14,174 bases of DNA, from contig CANRZC010000024.1 of the NCBI GenBank assembly GCA_947644185.1, positions 1-14,174 on the forward strand, written 5' to 3'. Shown here piece by piece: positions 1-6,679 of the stretch. Both the position numbers and the translations under genes were made by a program. The notes beneath the pieces were generated by a model. The model did no database searches. It was not told the origin of the DNA and worked only from the letters and a program-made list of their open reading frames with translations. How positions within the stretch are numbered: position 1 is the first letter of the stretch; every line of letters begins with the position of its first letter. Source of the stretch: an uncultured Acetatifactor sp. (GTDB lineage Bacteria > Bacillota > Clostridia > Lachnospirales > Lachnospiraceae).

Positions 1-104
1 GTGTCAAAGGCGGCTTCCCAATCGGCATCGGTTTCATCCGGATAATAAAGCACGGAACTCCAAAACAGAAATTCGCTTATTTTCTGGATTACTATAAGTG
101 GCAT
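1..104 (-). CDS. Unidentified protein, N-terminal 34 residues only (cut by window edge)
   Basis: This reading frame starts with ATG at 104 and runs off the left edge. The visible N-terminus begins MPLIVIQKISEFLFWSSV and continues into an acidic, aromatic stretch (YYPDETDADWEAAF), which looks like ordinary soluble protein. I chose this start because a purine-rich ribosome site (GGAAGGTGG) ends about 7 nt upstream. A promoter with ideal spacing lies further upstream on the same strand, at 176-204. I do not recognise the family. The stretch is too short for firm coding evidence, and the plus strand also has an open frame from 3 to 146, so the call rests mainly on the promoter and ribosome site. 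Confidence 0.42.
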   Translation of the reverse strand, partial: MPLIVIQKISEFLFWSSVLYYPDETDADWEAAFD

Positions 105-175
105 GATAAGTCCACCTTCCCATCGTCAAACTCATGGATATGAAACTGATATACAGTACGATATACTTGAATTCG

Positions 176-204
176 ATCATATACTTTGGAACCTGGCTTG
201 TCAA
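176..204 (-). promoter_or_regulatory. Sigma-A-type promoter of the left-edge gene
   Basis: Reading the minus strand, TTGACA (199-204) is followed after exactly 17 nt by TATGAT (176-181). This places transcription start near 169 and gives a leader of about 65 nt before the ATG at 104. It is divergent from the promoter at 254-282. Confidence 0.6.
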
Positions 205-253
205 TGCATCTATTCTAACAAGATTCTAAAAAAAAGATAAAAATAAAACTGCC

Positions 254-282
254 TTGCAAGTTGAGGAAAGATAGGGTATGAT
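254..282 (+). promoter_or_regulatory. Sigma-A-type promoter of the DUF6106-like gene
   Basis: TTGCAA (254-259), a 17-nt spacer and TATGAT (277-282). The start would be near 289, giving a leader of about 64 nt before the ATG at 353. It stands back to back with the promoter at 176-204. Confidence 0.6.
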
Positions 283-352
283 TAAGAATAAATAGAAGGA
301 AGACTTTATAAGGTGAAAGCCAGAAAATTAAGACAAAGGAAGGACAAAGAAA

Positions 353-859
353 ATGAGTGACGCTTATGTGGAATGTTTGGTAAAGGCAAAGCCCTCTATG
401 CTCGGCAAGGTGGGCAGAGGCGTGTTGACCACGCTGATGGTGATCTGTATTCTGACCATATTTGTATTGCCCCCTTTAATGATGTTTGCTTTTATAGGTG
501 CAGTGCTGTTCGGTGTGGGTGCATACTTTGCAAAGATGTTCACGGATCTGGAGTATGAGTATCTCTACCTGGACAAGGAGCTGGTGGTGGACAAGATCAT
601 GGCGAAGACCAGACGGAAGAGAGTGGCCACCTATCATTTGGACAGAATAGAGATTTTGGCGCCTATCAAAAGCTATCATCTGGACAATTACAGGAAACGC
701 AGTGCAAAGGAAAAGGATTACAGTATCGGTGAGGAGCTGCAGCCAGACAGGCGCTATCTGATGTTTTACGAAGGTGGCGAGAAGATTGTCTTAAGTCCCT
801 CTGAAGAGATGATCAAGCTGATGAAAAATGTGGCGCCCAGAAAGGTTTTTTCCGATTAA
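353..859 (+). CDS. Small two-helix membrane protein, DUF6106-like
   Basis: 168 residues. A short cytoplasmic N-terminus (MSDAYVECLVKAK) is followed by two closely spaced hydrophobic segments, roughly residues 22-42 and 44-60. Then comes a soluble domain starting FTDLEYEYLY with a basic patch (AKTRRKRVATYHLDRIE). This order, hydrophobic hairpin then 'TDLEYEYLY...DKIM..RRKRVA', is how I remember the DUF6106 family of Lachnospiraceae and relatives; the family has no established function. The ATG at 353 is supported by AAGGAAGGA at 336-344, 8 nt away. The gene has its own promoter (254-282). guaB lies 193 nt downstream behind a separate promoter, so co-transcription is not required. Family recognition is from memory and could be wrong. 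The membrane topology and coding status are well supported. Confidence 0.85.
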   Translation: MSDAYVECLVKAKPSMLGKVGRGVLTTLMVICILTIFVLPPLMMFAFIGAVLFGVGAYFAKMFTDLEYEYLYLDKELVVDKIMAKTRRKRVATYHLDRIEILAPIKSYHLDNYRKRSAKEKDYSIGEELQPDRRYLMFYEGGEKIVLSPSEEMIKLMKNVAPRKVFSD

Positions 860-864
860 ACTTC

Positions 865-893
865 TTGACATCAGAGCCAGATTTTGGTAAACT
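865..893 (+). promoter_or_regulatory. Probable guaB promoter
   Basis: TTGACA (865-870, perfect -35), a 17-nt spacer and TAAACT (888-893, 4 of 6 matches to TATAAT). The start would be near 900, giving a 5' leader of about 150 nt before guaB that contains the hairpin at 907-967. The -10 box is imperfect. Confidence 0.45.
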
Positions 894-906
894 CATGAAC
901 ATTATA

Positions 907-967
907 TACACAACGCCAGAATTTACCATACTGCACTTGGCTAAACGTATATGGCTGGCGTTATGTA
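907..967 (+). promoter_or_regulatory. Structured 5' leader of guaB, unassigned RNA element
   Basis: AACGCCAG (912-919) pairs without mismatch with CTGGCGTT (955-962). The helix continues past one C.A mismatch with TACA (907-910) against TGTA (964-967). Inside, CCATA (926-930) pairs with TATGG (950-954), leaving a one-sided six-base bulge (920-925) and a 19-base loop (931-949). Downstream is a short CGGG-TTA-CCCG hairpin (970-980) followed by five T (984-988), which could be a weak terminator. The layout of structured domain, hairpin plus T run, then start codon resembles an attenuating riboswitch. However, the conserved loops of the guanine riboswitch usual for this gene type are absent. It could instead be a simple leader hairpin. 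Confidence 0.4.
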
Positions 968-1052
968 GTCGGGTTACCCGGAATTTTTAACTGTTAAGCA
1001 GTATGTATACGCAACTGGAAACCATAGAAGATAAGTTTAGGAGGAACAGAAA

Positions 1053-2507
1053 ATGGGACAGATTATCGGTGATGGCATTACTTTTGATGATGTACTGTTA
1101 GTACCTGCCTATTCGCAGGTGGTACCAAATCAGGTAGAGCTTGACACATGGCTGACGAAGAAGATCAAATTGAACATTCCCATGATGAGCGCGGGGATGG
1201 ATACGGTTACAGAGCACCGCATGGCCATAGCCATGGCCAGACAGGGCGGTATTGGTATTATCCATAAAAATATGTCCATCGAGGCCCAGGCCGAAGAGGT
1301 GGACAAGGTAAAGCGCTCCGAGAACGGTGTCATCACGGATCCGTTTTCTCTGACTCCTGAACATACCCTGGGAGATGCCGATGCACTGATGGCGAAATTC
1401 CGCATTTCCGGCGTACCCGTCACAGAAGGCCGGAAGCTGGTGGGTATCATTACCAATAGAGACTTGAAATTCGAGACAGATTTCTCTAAGAAAATCAAAG
1501 AATCCATGACCAGCGAAGGGCTGATTACCGCCCATGAAGACATCACGCTGGAAGAGGCGAAGCAGATTCTGGCAAAGGCCAGGAAGGAAAAGCTTCCTAT
1601 CGTGGACAAGGACTTTAATCTGAAAGGCCTTATCACCATAAAAGATATCGAGAAAGCTATCAAATACCCGCTGGCTGCAAAGGATGCCCAGGGGAGACTG
1701 CTGTGCGGCGCAGGCGTTGGGATCACTGCCAATGTACTGGAGCGTGTGGCAGCTTTGGTGGACGCAAAGGTGGATGTCATCGTGTTAGACAGCGCCCACG
1801 GCCACTCCGCAAACGTATTGAATTGCCTGAAAATGATCAAGGAGAAATATCCAGATCTCCAGGTCATTGCCGGAAATGTGGCTACCGGGGAGGCGGCAAA
1901 GGACTTGATTGAGAACGGAGCAGACGCTGTCAAGGTAGGCATTGGGCCCGGCTCCATCTGTACCACCAGAGTGGTGGCGGGAATCGGCGTGCCCCAGATC
2001 ACAGCCATCATGAATTGCTATGAGGTGGCGAAGCGCTACGGCGTCCCCATCATTGCAGACGGCGGCATCAAATATTCTGGAGACATTACCAAAGCCATTG
2101 CGGCAGGCGGAAGCGTGTGCATGATGGGCAGCATGTTCGCAGGCTGTGAGGAGAGCCCCGGAGAGTATGAGCTGTTCCAGGGCAGAAAGTATAAGGTGTA
2201 CCGTGGCATGGGCTCCATCGCCGCCATGGAGAACGGCAGCAAGGACAGGTATTTCCAGGAGAACGCCAAAAAGCTTGTGCCGGAAGGTGTGGAGGGCCGG
2301 GTGGCCTACAAGGGCGATGTGGAGGACACTGTGTTCCAGCTGTTAGGAGGACTGCGGTCCGGCATGGGATACTGCGGGGCTCGCAATATTCCAGAGCTTC
2401 AGGAGAATGGCAGATTCGTGAAGATATCGGCGGCATCCCTAAAGGAGAGCCATCCTCACGATATCCATATCACGAAGGAAGCGCCCAATTATAGTGTGGA
2501 TCAGTAA
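1053..2507 (+). CDS. guaB: IMP dehydrogenase
   Basis: 484 residues, the normal length for bacterial GuaB. The enzyme oxidises IMP to XMP with NAD+, the committed step to guanine nucleotides, in the cytoplasm. The N-terminus GITFDDVLLVPAYS and the segment MMSAGMDTVTEHRMAIAMARQGGIGIIHKN are diagnostic. A CBS-domain pair occupies about residues 92-205 (VTEGRKLVGIITNRDL; LKGLITIKDIEKA). The active-site loop GIGPGSICTTR carries the catalytic cysteine at residue 303, followed by IADGGIKYSGD and YRGMGS. The flap and C-terminus end in DIHITKEAPNYSV. AGGAGG at 1039-1044 sets the start. The gene appears monocistronic: it has its own promoter and leader, and a long terminator follows at 2541-2585. It uses IMP, the product of the operon at 7514-9462. 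Confidence 0.98.
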   Translation: MGQIIGDGITFDDVLLVPAYSQVVPNQVELDTWLTKKIKLNIPMMSAGMDTVTEHRMAIAMARQGGIGIIHKNMSIEAQAEEVDKVKRSENGVITDPFSLTPEHTLGDADALMAKFRISGVPVTEGRKLVGIITNRDLKFETDFSKKIKESMTSEGLITAHEDITLEEAKQILAKARKEKLPIVDKDFNLKGLITIKDIEKAIKYPLAAKDAQGRLLCGAGVGITANVLERVAALVDAKVDVIVLDSAHGHSANVLNCLKMIKEKYPDLQVIAGNVATGEAAKDLIENGADAVKVGIGPGSICTTRVVAGIGVPQITAIMNCYEVAKRYGVPIIADGGIKYSGDITKAIAAGGSVCMMGSMFAGCEESPGEYELFQGRKYKVYRGMGSIAAMENGSKDRYFQENAKKLVPEGVEGRVAYKGDVEDTVFQLLGGLRSGMGYCGARNIPELQENGRFVKISAASLKESHPHDIHITKEAPNYSVDQ

Positions 2508-2540
2508 GAGATAATAAGTTTATAGATATTGCAAGTACAA

Positions 2541-2585
2541 ACCAGCGTGTGAAAGGTAGCAATGCCTTTTACACGCTGGTCTTTT
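2541..2585 (+). terminator. Intrinsic terminator after guaB
   Basis: A nearly perfect stem of about 16 bp joins 2541-2556 (ACCAGCGTGTGAAAGG) to 2565-2580, with one G-U pair, around a short loop, followed by CTTTT. It lies 33 nt after the guaB stop. It may also stop transcription of the small minus-strand ORF at 2614-2793. Confidence 0.85.
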
Positions 2586-2613
2586 GGGGCTAATCTGGCA
2601 GATTTTTATCATT

Positions 2614-2793
2614 TTATTGCTTTTCTACTGTTGCAAGCTGTCTGTATAATTTTTCGATATATTCCATTGAAATAGTCGGGATGGATTTTATTATCACATC
2701 CGCGGGTACCTCATTTTGTAAAAGTGATTTTGCAGTTTCTTTGTCGCGTTCGAGAACCTTTTTGCTTGCATACTCTTCGACAATCTGTGTCAT
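2614..2793 (-). CDS. 59-residue ORF resembling the C-terminal tail of an Rpn-family nuclease/transposase, probably a remnant
   Basis: The minus strand encodes MTQIVEEYASKKVLERDK, then AKSLLQNEVPADVIIKSIP and a final helix ending EKLYRQLATVEKQ. The pattern of a basic and acidic helix, 'AKsLLxNgvpxdvIIKs', then a second helix ending 'eiekL' is typical of the C-terminus of Rpn/PD-(D/E)XK recombination-promoting nucleases. The catalytic N-terminal domain is missing. The same frame stays open for about 16 codons upstream of the ATG (IQKQRAKEGANA just before it) until a TGA, and this also looks like Rpn sequence. That suggests decay or deletion of a longer gene rather than a designed small gene. 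Even so, GGAAGGAG lies about 8 nt before the ATG at 2793, so a small protein could be made. Family recognition is from memory of the motif. Confidence 0.5.
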   Translation of the reverse strand: MTQIVEEYASKKVLERDKETAKSLLQNEVPADVIIKSIPTISMEYIEKLYRQLATVEKQ

Positions 2794-2849
2794 AGCGTTA
2801 GCTCCTTCCTTTGCCCTTTGCTTCTGTATACCAATAACTCAGCCCACCA

Positions 2850-2878
2850 TTGCATTTTCCAAAGAAAACCGATATAAT
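2850..2878 (+). promoter_or_regulatory. Sigma-A-type promoter of the amidohydrolase gene
   Basis: TTGCAT (2850-2855), a 17-nt spacer and a perfect TATAAT (2873-2878). The start would be near 2885, about 50 nt before the ATG at 2936. This supports the 2936 start over any in-frame start further upstream. Confidence 0.7.
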
Positions 2879-2935
2879 GATGTCATTGCAGCGCCTCGTT
2901 TGACAGCGGCACTACAGATACATGGAGGGAAATCT

Positions 2936-4219
2936 ATGAAAAAAGCATTTACAAATCTAATGCTCCTGGATGGCAGCGAGAACATGATACCGCAGCGGGA
3001 CTGCGCTGTCCTGGTGGATGACGATAAAATAACGGCAGTTCTGCCCCAAAAGGAATGCAAACTGGAGGACTATGAAGTGATTGACTTAAAGGGGCAATAC
3101 CTGATGCCCGGACTGATCAATCTGCACGTACATATTCCGGCCAGCGGTAAGCCCAGGAAAAAGCCCATGGACGCCAAAAGAAGCGTGAAATTCGCCACAG
3201 CCAATGCCCTGACCCGCAAGTACATGGAGCACATGTACAAGGCTTATTGCCGCATGGAGCTTTTGAGCGGTGTCACTACTTTCCGCTCTGTAGGCGGTGT
3301 GGAAAACTATGACACCTGGATCCGGGACCTTATTCTGGCGGACAAGGTCGTCGGTCCCCGTATTTTGGCTGGCAATATGGCTGTGTCCGTGCCGGAGGGG
3401 CATATGGCAGGCTCCCTGGCCTACGAAGCCACCACGCCGAAAGAAGCGGTGGAATATGTCCGGGAAATCGCCAAGGATAAGCCTGACCTGATAAAGCTCA
3501 TGATCACAGGTGGAGTGCTGGACGCTACTGTGAAAGGAGAGCCAGGGGTACTGAAGATGGCGCCTGAGCTGGTAAAGAGAGCCTGCGAGGAAGCCCACAA
3601 GCTGGGACTGCCTGTGGCCGCCCATGTGGAAAGCCCGGAGGGAATGCGGGTGGCTCTGGAAAATGGCGTGGACACCATTGAGCATGGCGCAAGGCCGGAT
3701 CCGGAGATACTGCGTTTGTTCCAGGAACATAGGGCTGTCCATGTGGCCACCCTGTCTCCGGCCCTTCCCTATGCCCTCTTTGACCCGGAAGTCAGCCATG
3801 TGACGGACATGGAGAAGTATAACGGAGAGGTAGTCTTTCGGGGCATCATCGAATGTGCAAAGCAGTGCCTGGCAAATGATATTCCCGTAGGGCTGGGAAC
3901 CGATACCGGATGCCCCTATGTGACCCACTATGATATGTGGCGGGAGCTTCAATACTTCCATAAGTGCTGTGGCGTCCCAAATTCCTTTGCCCTCTATACG
4001 GCCACAAAGCGCAACGCGGAAATTGCCGGCATCGGGGAGATAACCGGAAGCATTGAAGCGGGCAAGTGTGCTGATTTCATTGTATGTGCGAAGAACCCTT
4101 TGGAGGACCTGACAGTCCTGCGGAATCTAAGCATGGTGGTGGCAAGGGGACATGTGATCCGGGAGCCTAAGATAAAGAAAATGCCGCAGGTGGAGGCTGA
4201 GCTGGATAAATTCCTATAG
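2936..4219 (+). CDS. Metal-dependent amidohydrolase (imidazolonepropionase/prolidase-like)
   Basis: 427 residues, cytoplasmic, no signal peptide. It hydrolyses an amide or related bond with a binuclear metal centre; the substrate cannot be told from sequence. The amidohydrolase ligand set is complete and in order: HVH at 64-66 after MPGLINLHVH, a probable carboxylated lysine K187 (DLIKLMITGG), H230 (PVAAHVES), H250 (DTIEHGA) and D323 (GLGTDTG). The C-terminus returns to the beta-sandwich typical of the family (GSIEAGKCADFIV). GGAGG at 2924-2928 and the promoter at 2850-2878 fix the start at 2936. The frame is open back to 2681, but that stretch has no ribosome site, crosses the promoter and overlaps the opposite-strand remnant. 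The gene is convergent with the lipoprotein gene, with only 13 nt between the stops and no clear terminator. Confidence 0.93.
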   Translation: MKKAFTNLMLLDGSENMIPQRDCAVLVDDDKITAVLPQKECKLEDYEVIDLKGQYLMPGLINLHVHIPASGKPRKKPMDAKRSVKFATANALTRKYMEHMYKAYCRMELLSGVTTFRSVGGVENYDTWIRDLILADKVVGPRILAGNMAVSVPEGHMAGSLAYEATTPKEAVEYVREIAKDKPDLIKLMITGGVLDATVKGEPGVLKMAPELVKRACEEAHKLGLPVAAHVESPEGMRVALENGVDTIEHGARPDPEILRLFQEHRAVHVATLSPALPYALFDPEVSHVTDMEKYNGEVVFRGIIECAKQCLANDIPVGLGTDTGCPYVTHYDMWRELQYFHKCCGVPNSFALYTATKRNAEIAGIGEITGSIEAGKCADFIVCAKNPLEDLTVLRNLSMVVARGHVIREPKIKKMPQVEAELDKFL

Positions 4220-4232
4220 GGGCCAGCCTTCT

Positions 4233-5594
4233 TTACCATTCCTTTTCCAGCACCATATTCCAGTCCCCAGAGAAAGGGCCGTTAGCCTGAGATTTCAAAG
4301 TATCCACAATGCGGGCCCGCTCTGCGGCAGTGCTGTCCGGATCATCTAACGACTCACCGCTCCAATAGGCATAGCCATAGAGGTAGCTTTGGTTGAAGGC
4401 ATCCCAGGAATCAAAGGATTCTTGGGCCTTGAGAGCCGCCTCCAGGGATTTGTCCATGGCCTCCTCATAGGTGCAGTACCCTGCGGCGTATCCGTAGCCC
4501 ATGATGGTGCCCACTCGGCTCAGATCCCATGCGGAGATTGCAGCATCTCCAAAGGCCATCCAGGCATCATAGGCTGCCAAAACGCTGTTGCGAATGTCCT
4601 GGTCTTCTCCTTCCAGGCTGGCTTCCAGAGTGGCTCTGTCGGGAGCCTGGGTTCCGCCATATTCCTTGAGAAGCTCCAGAGCATCCTGATTGTGTCCACT
4701 GTTTATCAATCTATCAGCCCGTTCCATTAAGCCAGCAGCATCTTCCACGCCCCAGCTATCGGACAAAGCTTTGGCGGATTGGGTGCGGATGGTGTCCATC
4801 TGGCTGGATTCTGCAGCCCCCATATCTTCCAGAGCATTGATGGTATCTACCACATTGGCACCGTTGAGCGTATTTAGAACCGCAGTCATGCCTCCTATAA
4901 ACAGTTTGCTGCCCTGGGCTGTCTGTGCGGTGGCAAGAGGCTCCAAAGCCAAAACCTTTCTGGCATCCTCCACATCAGAATTCCTACCCACCAAAAGGAT
5001 GGAATAATAGCTGTCGTCAGTCTCCATGTAATAGCCGTAGGCCTGCCCTTTGGTGCCGTTGCTCTTTGCCACCCCTTCCTGTGCTATGCAGCGCACTGCC
5101 CACTCCAGCGTGTCCACTTCCACTTCCTCCCACTCCACGGTTACACCTGAGCCTGCAAGCGCCAAATTCTCTATATGCGCCATATAATCTTCCAGGCTTT
5201 CCATGGTGGCTGGATTCCCTGGAACGCTTCCCTTGGGACTTCCCAGAGAAATGACGGAAAAGCTTTTCCTATCCGCTTCCCCATCCAGTGCCATCATGCT
5301 GGAATTGGCCTGAATGGGCATGTCTGTCTGCACAAGACCTTCCAACAATGTCACCTTATAAGTGCCGTCCACAGAAGTATACTCTTGCGATGCCACAGGT
5401 TCCTCCTCTGTTGTGGAGGATTCCTCCTCAGAATTGCTCTCCACTTCAGCTTTAGACACATCCTCTTCGCTGCTGCTGTCCTGGGCTTTGCTGGGTATCA
5501 TCCCCTCTGGAACGCTGCAGGCCGTGGTGGTCAGACCCAAAACTGCGGCAGCCATGAAAAGCCCCCACTTTTTCCTAACGACTTTTTTCACCAT
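4233..5594 (-). CDS. Secreted lipoprotein with C-terminal DUF1266 domain
   Basis: 453 residues. A basic N-terminus and hydrophobic core lead to LTTTAC, with Cys26 as the probable lipidated residue. The -3 position is Thr rather than Leu, so the lipobox is imperfect. A Ser/Glu-rich linker (about 32-60) follows, as expected for a tether outside the membrane. A middle region (about 65-230) resembles a small surface domain that I cannot name. The last ~178 residues match DUF1266: 'SWGVEDAAGLMERADRLINSGHN', then YDAWMAFGDAAISAWDLSRV, GYGYAAGYCTYEEA and SWDAFNQSYLYGYAYW. DUF1266 has no known function. The ATG at 5594 is preceded by GGGAG about 9 nt away and by a promoter at 5666-5694. A frame 17 residues longer exists but would separate the basic n-region from the start and lacks a good ribosome site. 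Confidence 0.88.
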   Translation of the reverse strand: MVKKVVRKKWGLFMAAAVLGLTTTACSVPEGMIPSKAQDSSSEEDVSKAEVESNSEEESSTTEEEPVASQEYTSVDGTYKVTLLEGLVQTDMPIQANSSMMALDGEADRKSFSVISLGSPKGSVPGNPATMESLEDYMAHIENLALAGSGVTVEWEEVEVDTLEWAVRCIAQEGVAKSNGTKGQAYGYYMETDDSYYSILLVGRNSDVEDARKVLALEPLATAQTAQGSKLFIGGMTAVLNTLNGANVVDTINALEDMGAAESSQMDTIRTQSAKALSDSWGVEDAAGLMERADRLINSGHNQDALELLKEYGGTQAPDRATLEASLEGEDQDIRNSVLAAYDAWMAFGDAAISAWDLSRVGTIMGYGYAAGYCTYEEAMDKSLEAALKAQESFDSWDAFNQSYLYGYAYWSGESLDDPDSTAAERARIVDTLKSQANGPFSGDWNMVLEKEW

Positions 5595-5665
5595 AATTTC
5601 ATTCTCCCTTTCAAATTCGCCCACTGGTAATTCCTTTTCTGGCAAGGCTTCTTTTCTATCGTTTT

Positions 5666-5694
5666 AGTATATAAGATATCCGGGGAGGATGCAA
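5666..5694 (-). promoter_or_regulatory. Sigma-A-type promoter of the DUF1266 lipoprotein gene
   Basis: On the minus strand, TTGCAT (5689-5694), a 17-nt spacer and TATACT (5666-5671, 5 of 6). The start would be near 5659, about 65 nt before the ATG at 5594. Confidence 0.6.
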
Positions 5695-5732
5695 GTGGAA
5701 GGAAGAAATATTCTGGGCCTGTGCATAAACAT

Positions 5733-5768
5733 AGCCGGAACATACGGATTAAACCGTAGGTCCCGGCT
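5733..5768. terminator. Long hairpin after the flagellin gene, probable terminator
   Basis: AGCCGG (5733-5738) pairs with CCGGCT (5763-5768), and TACGG pairs with CCGTA inside. Two more pairs lie between symmetric single mismatches, around an ATTAAA loop. It sits 38 nt beyond the flagellin stop. On the flagellin (minus) strand the T tract is poor (ATGTTTATG). On the plus strand a TTTTT run follows 6 nt after the stem, although no plus-strand gene ends nearby. Confidence 0.5.
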
Positions 5769-5805
5769 GTGGTCTTTTTGTCATCCTCTGCAAGCTGCGG
5801 CATTC

Positions 5806-6564
5806 CTACTGGAACAGCTTCAATACCATGGCATCCTGATTCATCTGCTTCTTCAGCATCAGCGTCCTGTATTCCCCCAGCAGCTCCTCCTTCTTCTTGT
5901 CAGAGATGGCCTGGGGCATATCCAGATCCTCAATGCGGCTTCTGGCGCTTAGCTGCTGTAAGCTTGCGCCTGTGTTGTAATTGTAAGCATATTCCAGGCG
6001 ATTGGTGGAAGCGCCCAGGTTACCTCTCTGTGAGGATACTTTGTTGATGGCATCATCTATGGTGTCCAGGCTGAAATCCTTTGTCACGTCGAAATCCGCA
6101 ATTCCCAGGGCTTCCAGCGTAGAATTTGCCATGCCGATGCGCATACCGCTGCCGTCAGGATTGGTGGCAATGTACATATCAGCCATACTTCCATCCAGGA
6201 GCTTCTGCTCATTCAGGGAAGTGGTCTTTGAAAGGGATTGGATGCCTTCCTTCAGCTGATCGATCTCGCCCTGATAGTATTGCTTATCCGAAGCGGAAGA
6301 AAGACCATTCATGGAACGCAGAGCCAGATCACGGATTCTCTGGAGATAATCCATAACACCACCCAAAGCGCCGTCAGCCACGTTCAGAGCACCCATGCCT
6401 TCCTTTGCATTTTGAGCGCCTACGTTTAAGCCAGTCTCCTGAGCCTGTAGCTTTTTACCTATGGCAAGCCCTGCTGCATCGTCAGAGGCAGTATTGATTC
6501 TCTTGCCGCTGGAGATATGGGAATAAGAATTATAAATTCCATTGGTCACAGACATGCTACTCAT
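5806..6564 (-). CDS. Atypical short flagellin
   Basis: 252 residues. The N-terminal D0/D1 signature is clear: ISSGKRINTASDDAAGLAIG (from residue 17), then ALNVADGALGGVMDYLQRIRDLALRS. The C-terminal D1 helix is also clear: VSSQRGNLGASTNRLEYAYN and SRIEDLDM. It is unusual at both ends. The conserved INHN-type leader of about 15 residues before ISSGKRIN is missing. The C-terminus ends in a charged helix (KKKEELLGEYRTLML...KLFQ) instead of the usual Ala/Gln-rich helix ending in LL. A small central region (DGSMADMYIATNPDGSGMRIGMANSTLEALGI) stands in for the variable D2/D3 domains. AGGAGG lies 10 nt before the ATG at 6564. No other flagellar gene is nearby. The promoter is sigma-A-like, not sigma-28-like. 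It is a member of the flagellin superfamily; whether it forms filaments is uncertain. Confidence 0.93.
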   Translation of the reverse strand: MSSMSVTNGIYNSYSHISSGKRINTASDDAAGLAIGKKLQAQETGLNVGAQNAKEGMGALNVADGALGGVMDYLQRIRDLALRSMNGLSSASDKQYYQGEIDQLKEGIQSLSKTTSLNEQKLLDGSMADMYIATNPDGSGMRIGMANSTLEALGIADFDVTKDFSLDTIDDAINKVSSQRGNLGASTNRLEYAYNYNTGASLQQLSARSRIEDLDMPQAISDKKKEELLGEYRTLMLKKQMNQDAMVLKLFQ

Positions 6565-6630
6565 AACGGAACCTCCTTTTCCGAGATTTTGTATAAAAAT
6601 ATTGCTGGATAAATCCTGCTCTTGGATTCT

Positions 6631-6659
6631 ATTATATGCCCCCTTTCCAATTTTTTCAA
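6631..6659 (-). promoter_or_regulatory. Sigma-A-type promoter of the flagellin gene
   Basis: On the minus strand, TTGAAA (6654-6659), a 17-nt spacer and a perfect TATAAT (6631-6636), giving a leader of about 60 nt. I found no TAAA-N15-GCCGATAA-like sigma-28 site between 6565 and 6720. The promoter lies only 20 nt beyond the stop of the upstream alkyltransferase-like gene. Confidence 0.65.
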
Positions 6660-6679
6660 CTAAAATTTGAAAGTTCCCC

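Noticed and set aside
34..180. 48-codon minus-strand ORF and 47-codon plus-strand open frame near the left edge
   Set aside because: The minus-strand ORF would start inside the predicted -10 box and lacks a ribosome site, and the plus-strand frame has no visible start. The frame starting at 104 with promoter and ribosome site is preferred.
860..1052. Guanine riboswitch before guaB
   Set aside because: The conserved J1/2, L2/L3 and J2/3 bases of the purine riboswitch are not present. Only an unrelated hairpin is seen.
1130..2011. Long minus-strand open frame (293 codons) inside guaB
   Set aside because: Antisense shadow of a well-supported gene, with low-complexity Ser/Ala/Ile composition and no family motif. 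The same applies to the 291-codon frame at 3086-3961.
2681..2935. N-terminal extension of the amidohydrolase by 85 codons
   Set aside because: No ribosome site at 2681. The stretch crosses the TATAAT promoter (2850-2878) and lies antisense to the Rpn-like ORF. The ATG at 2936 has GGAGG at the right distance and begins a normal amidohydrolase N-terminus.
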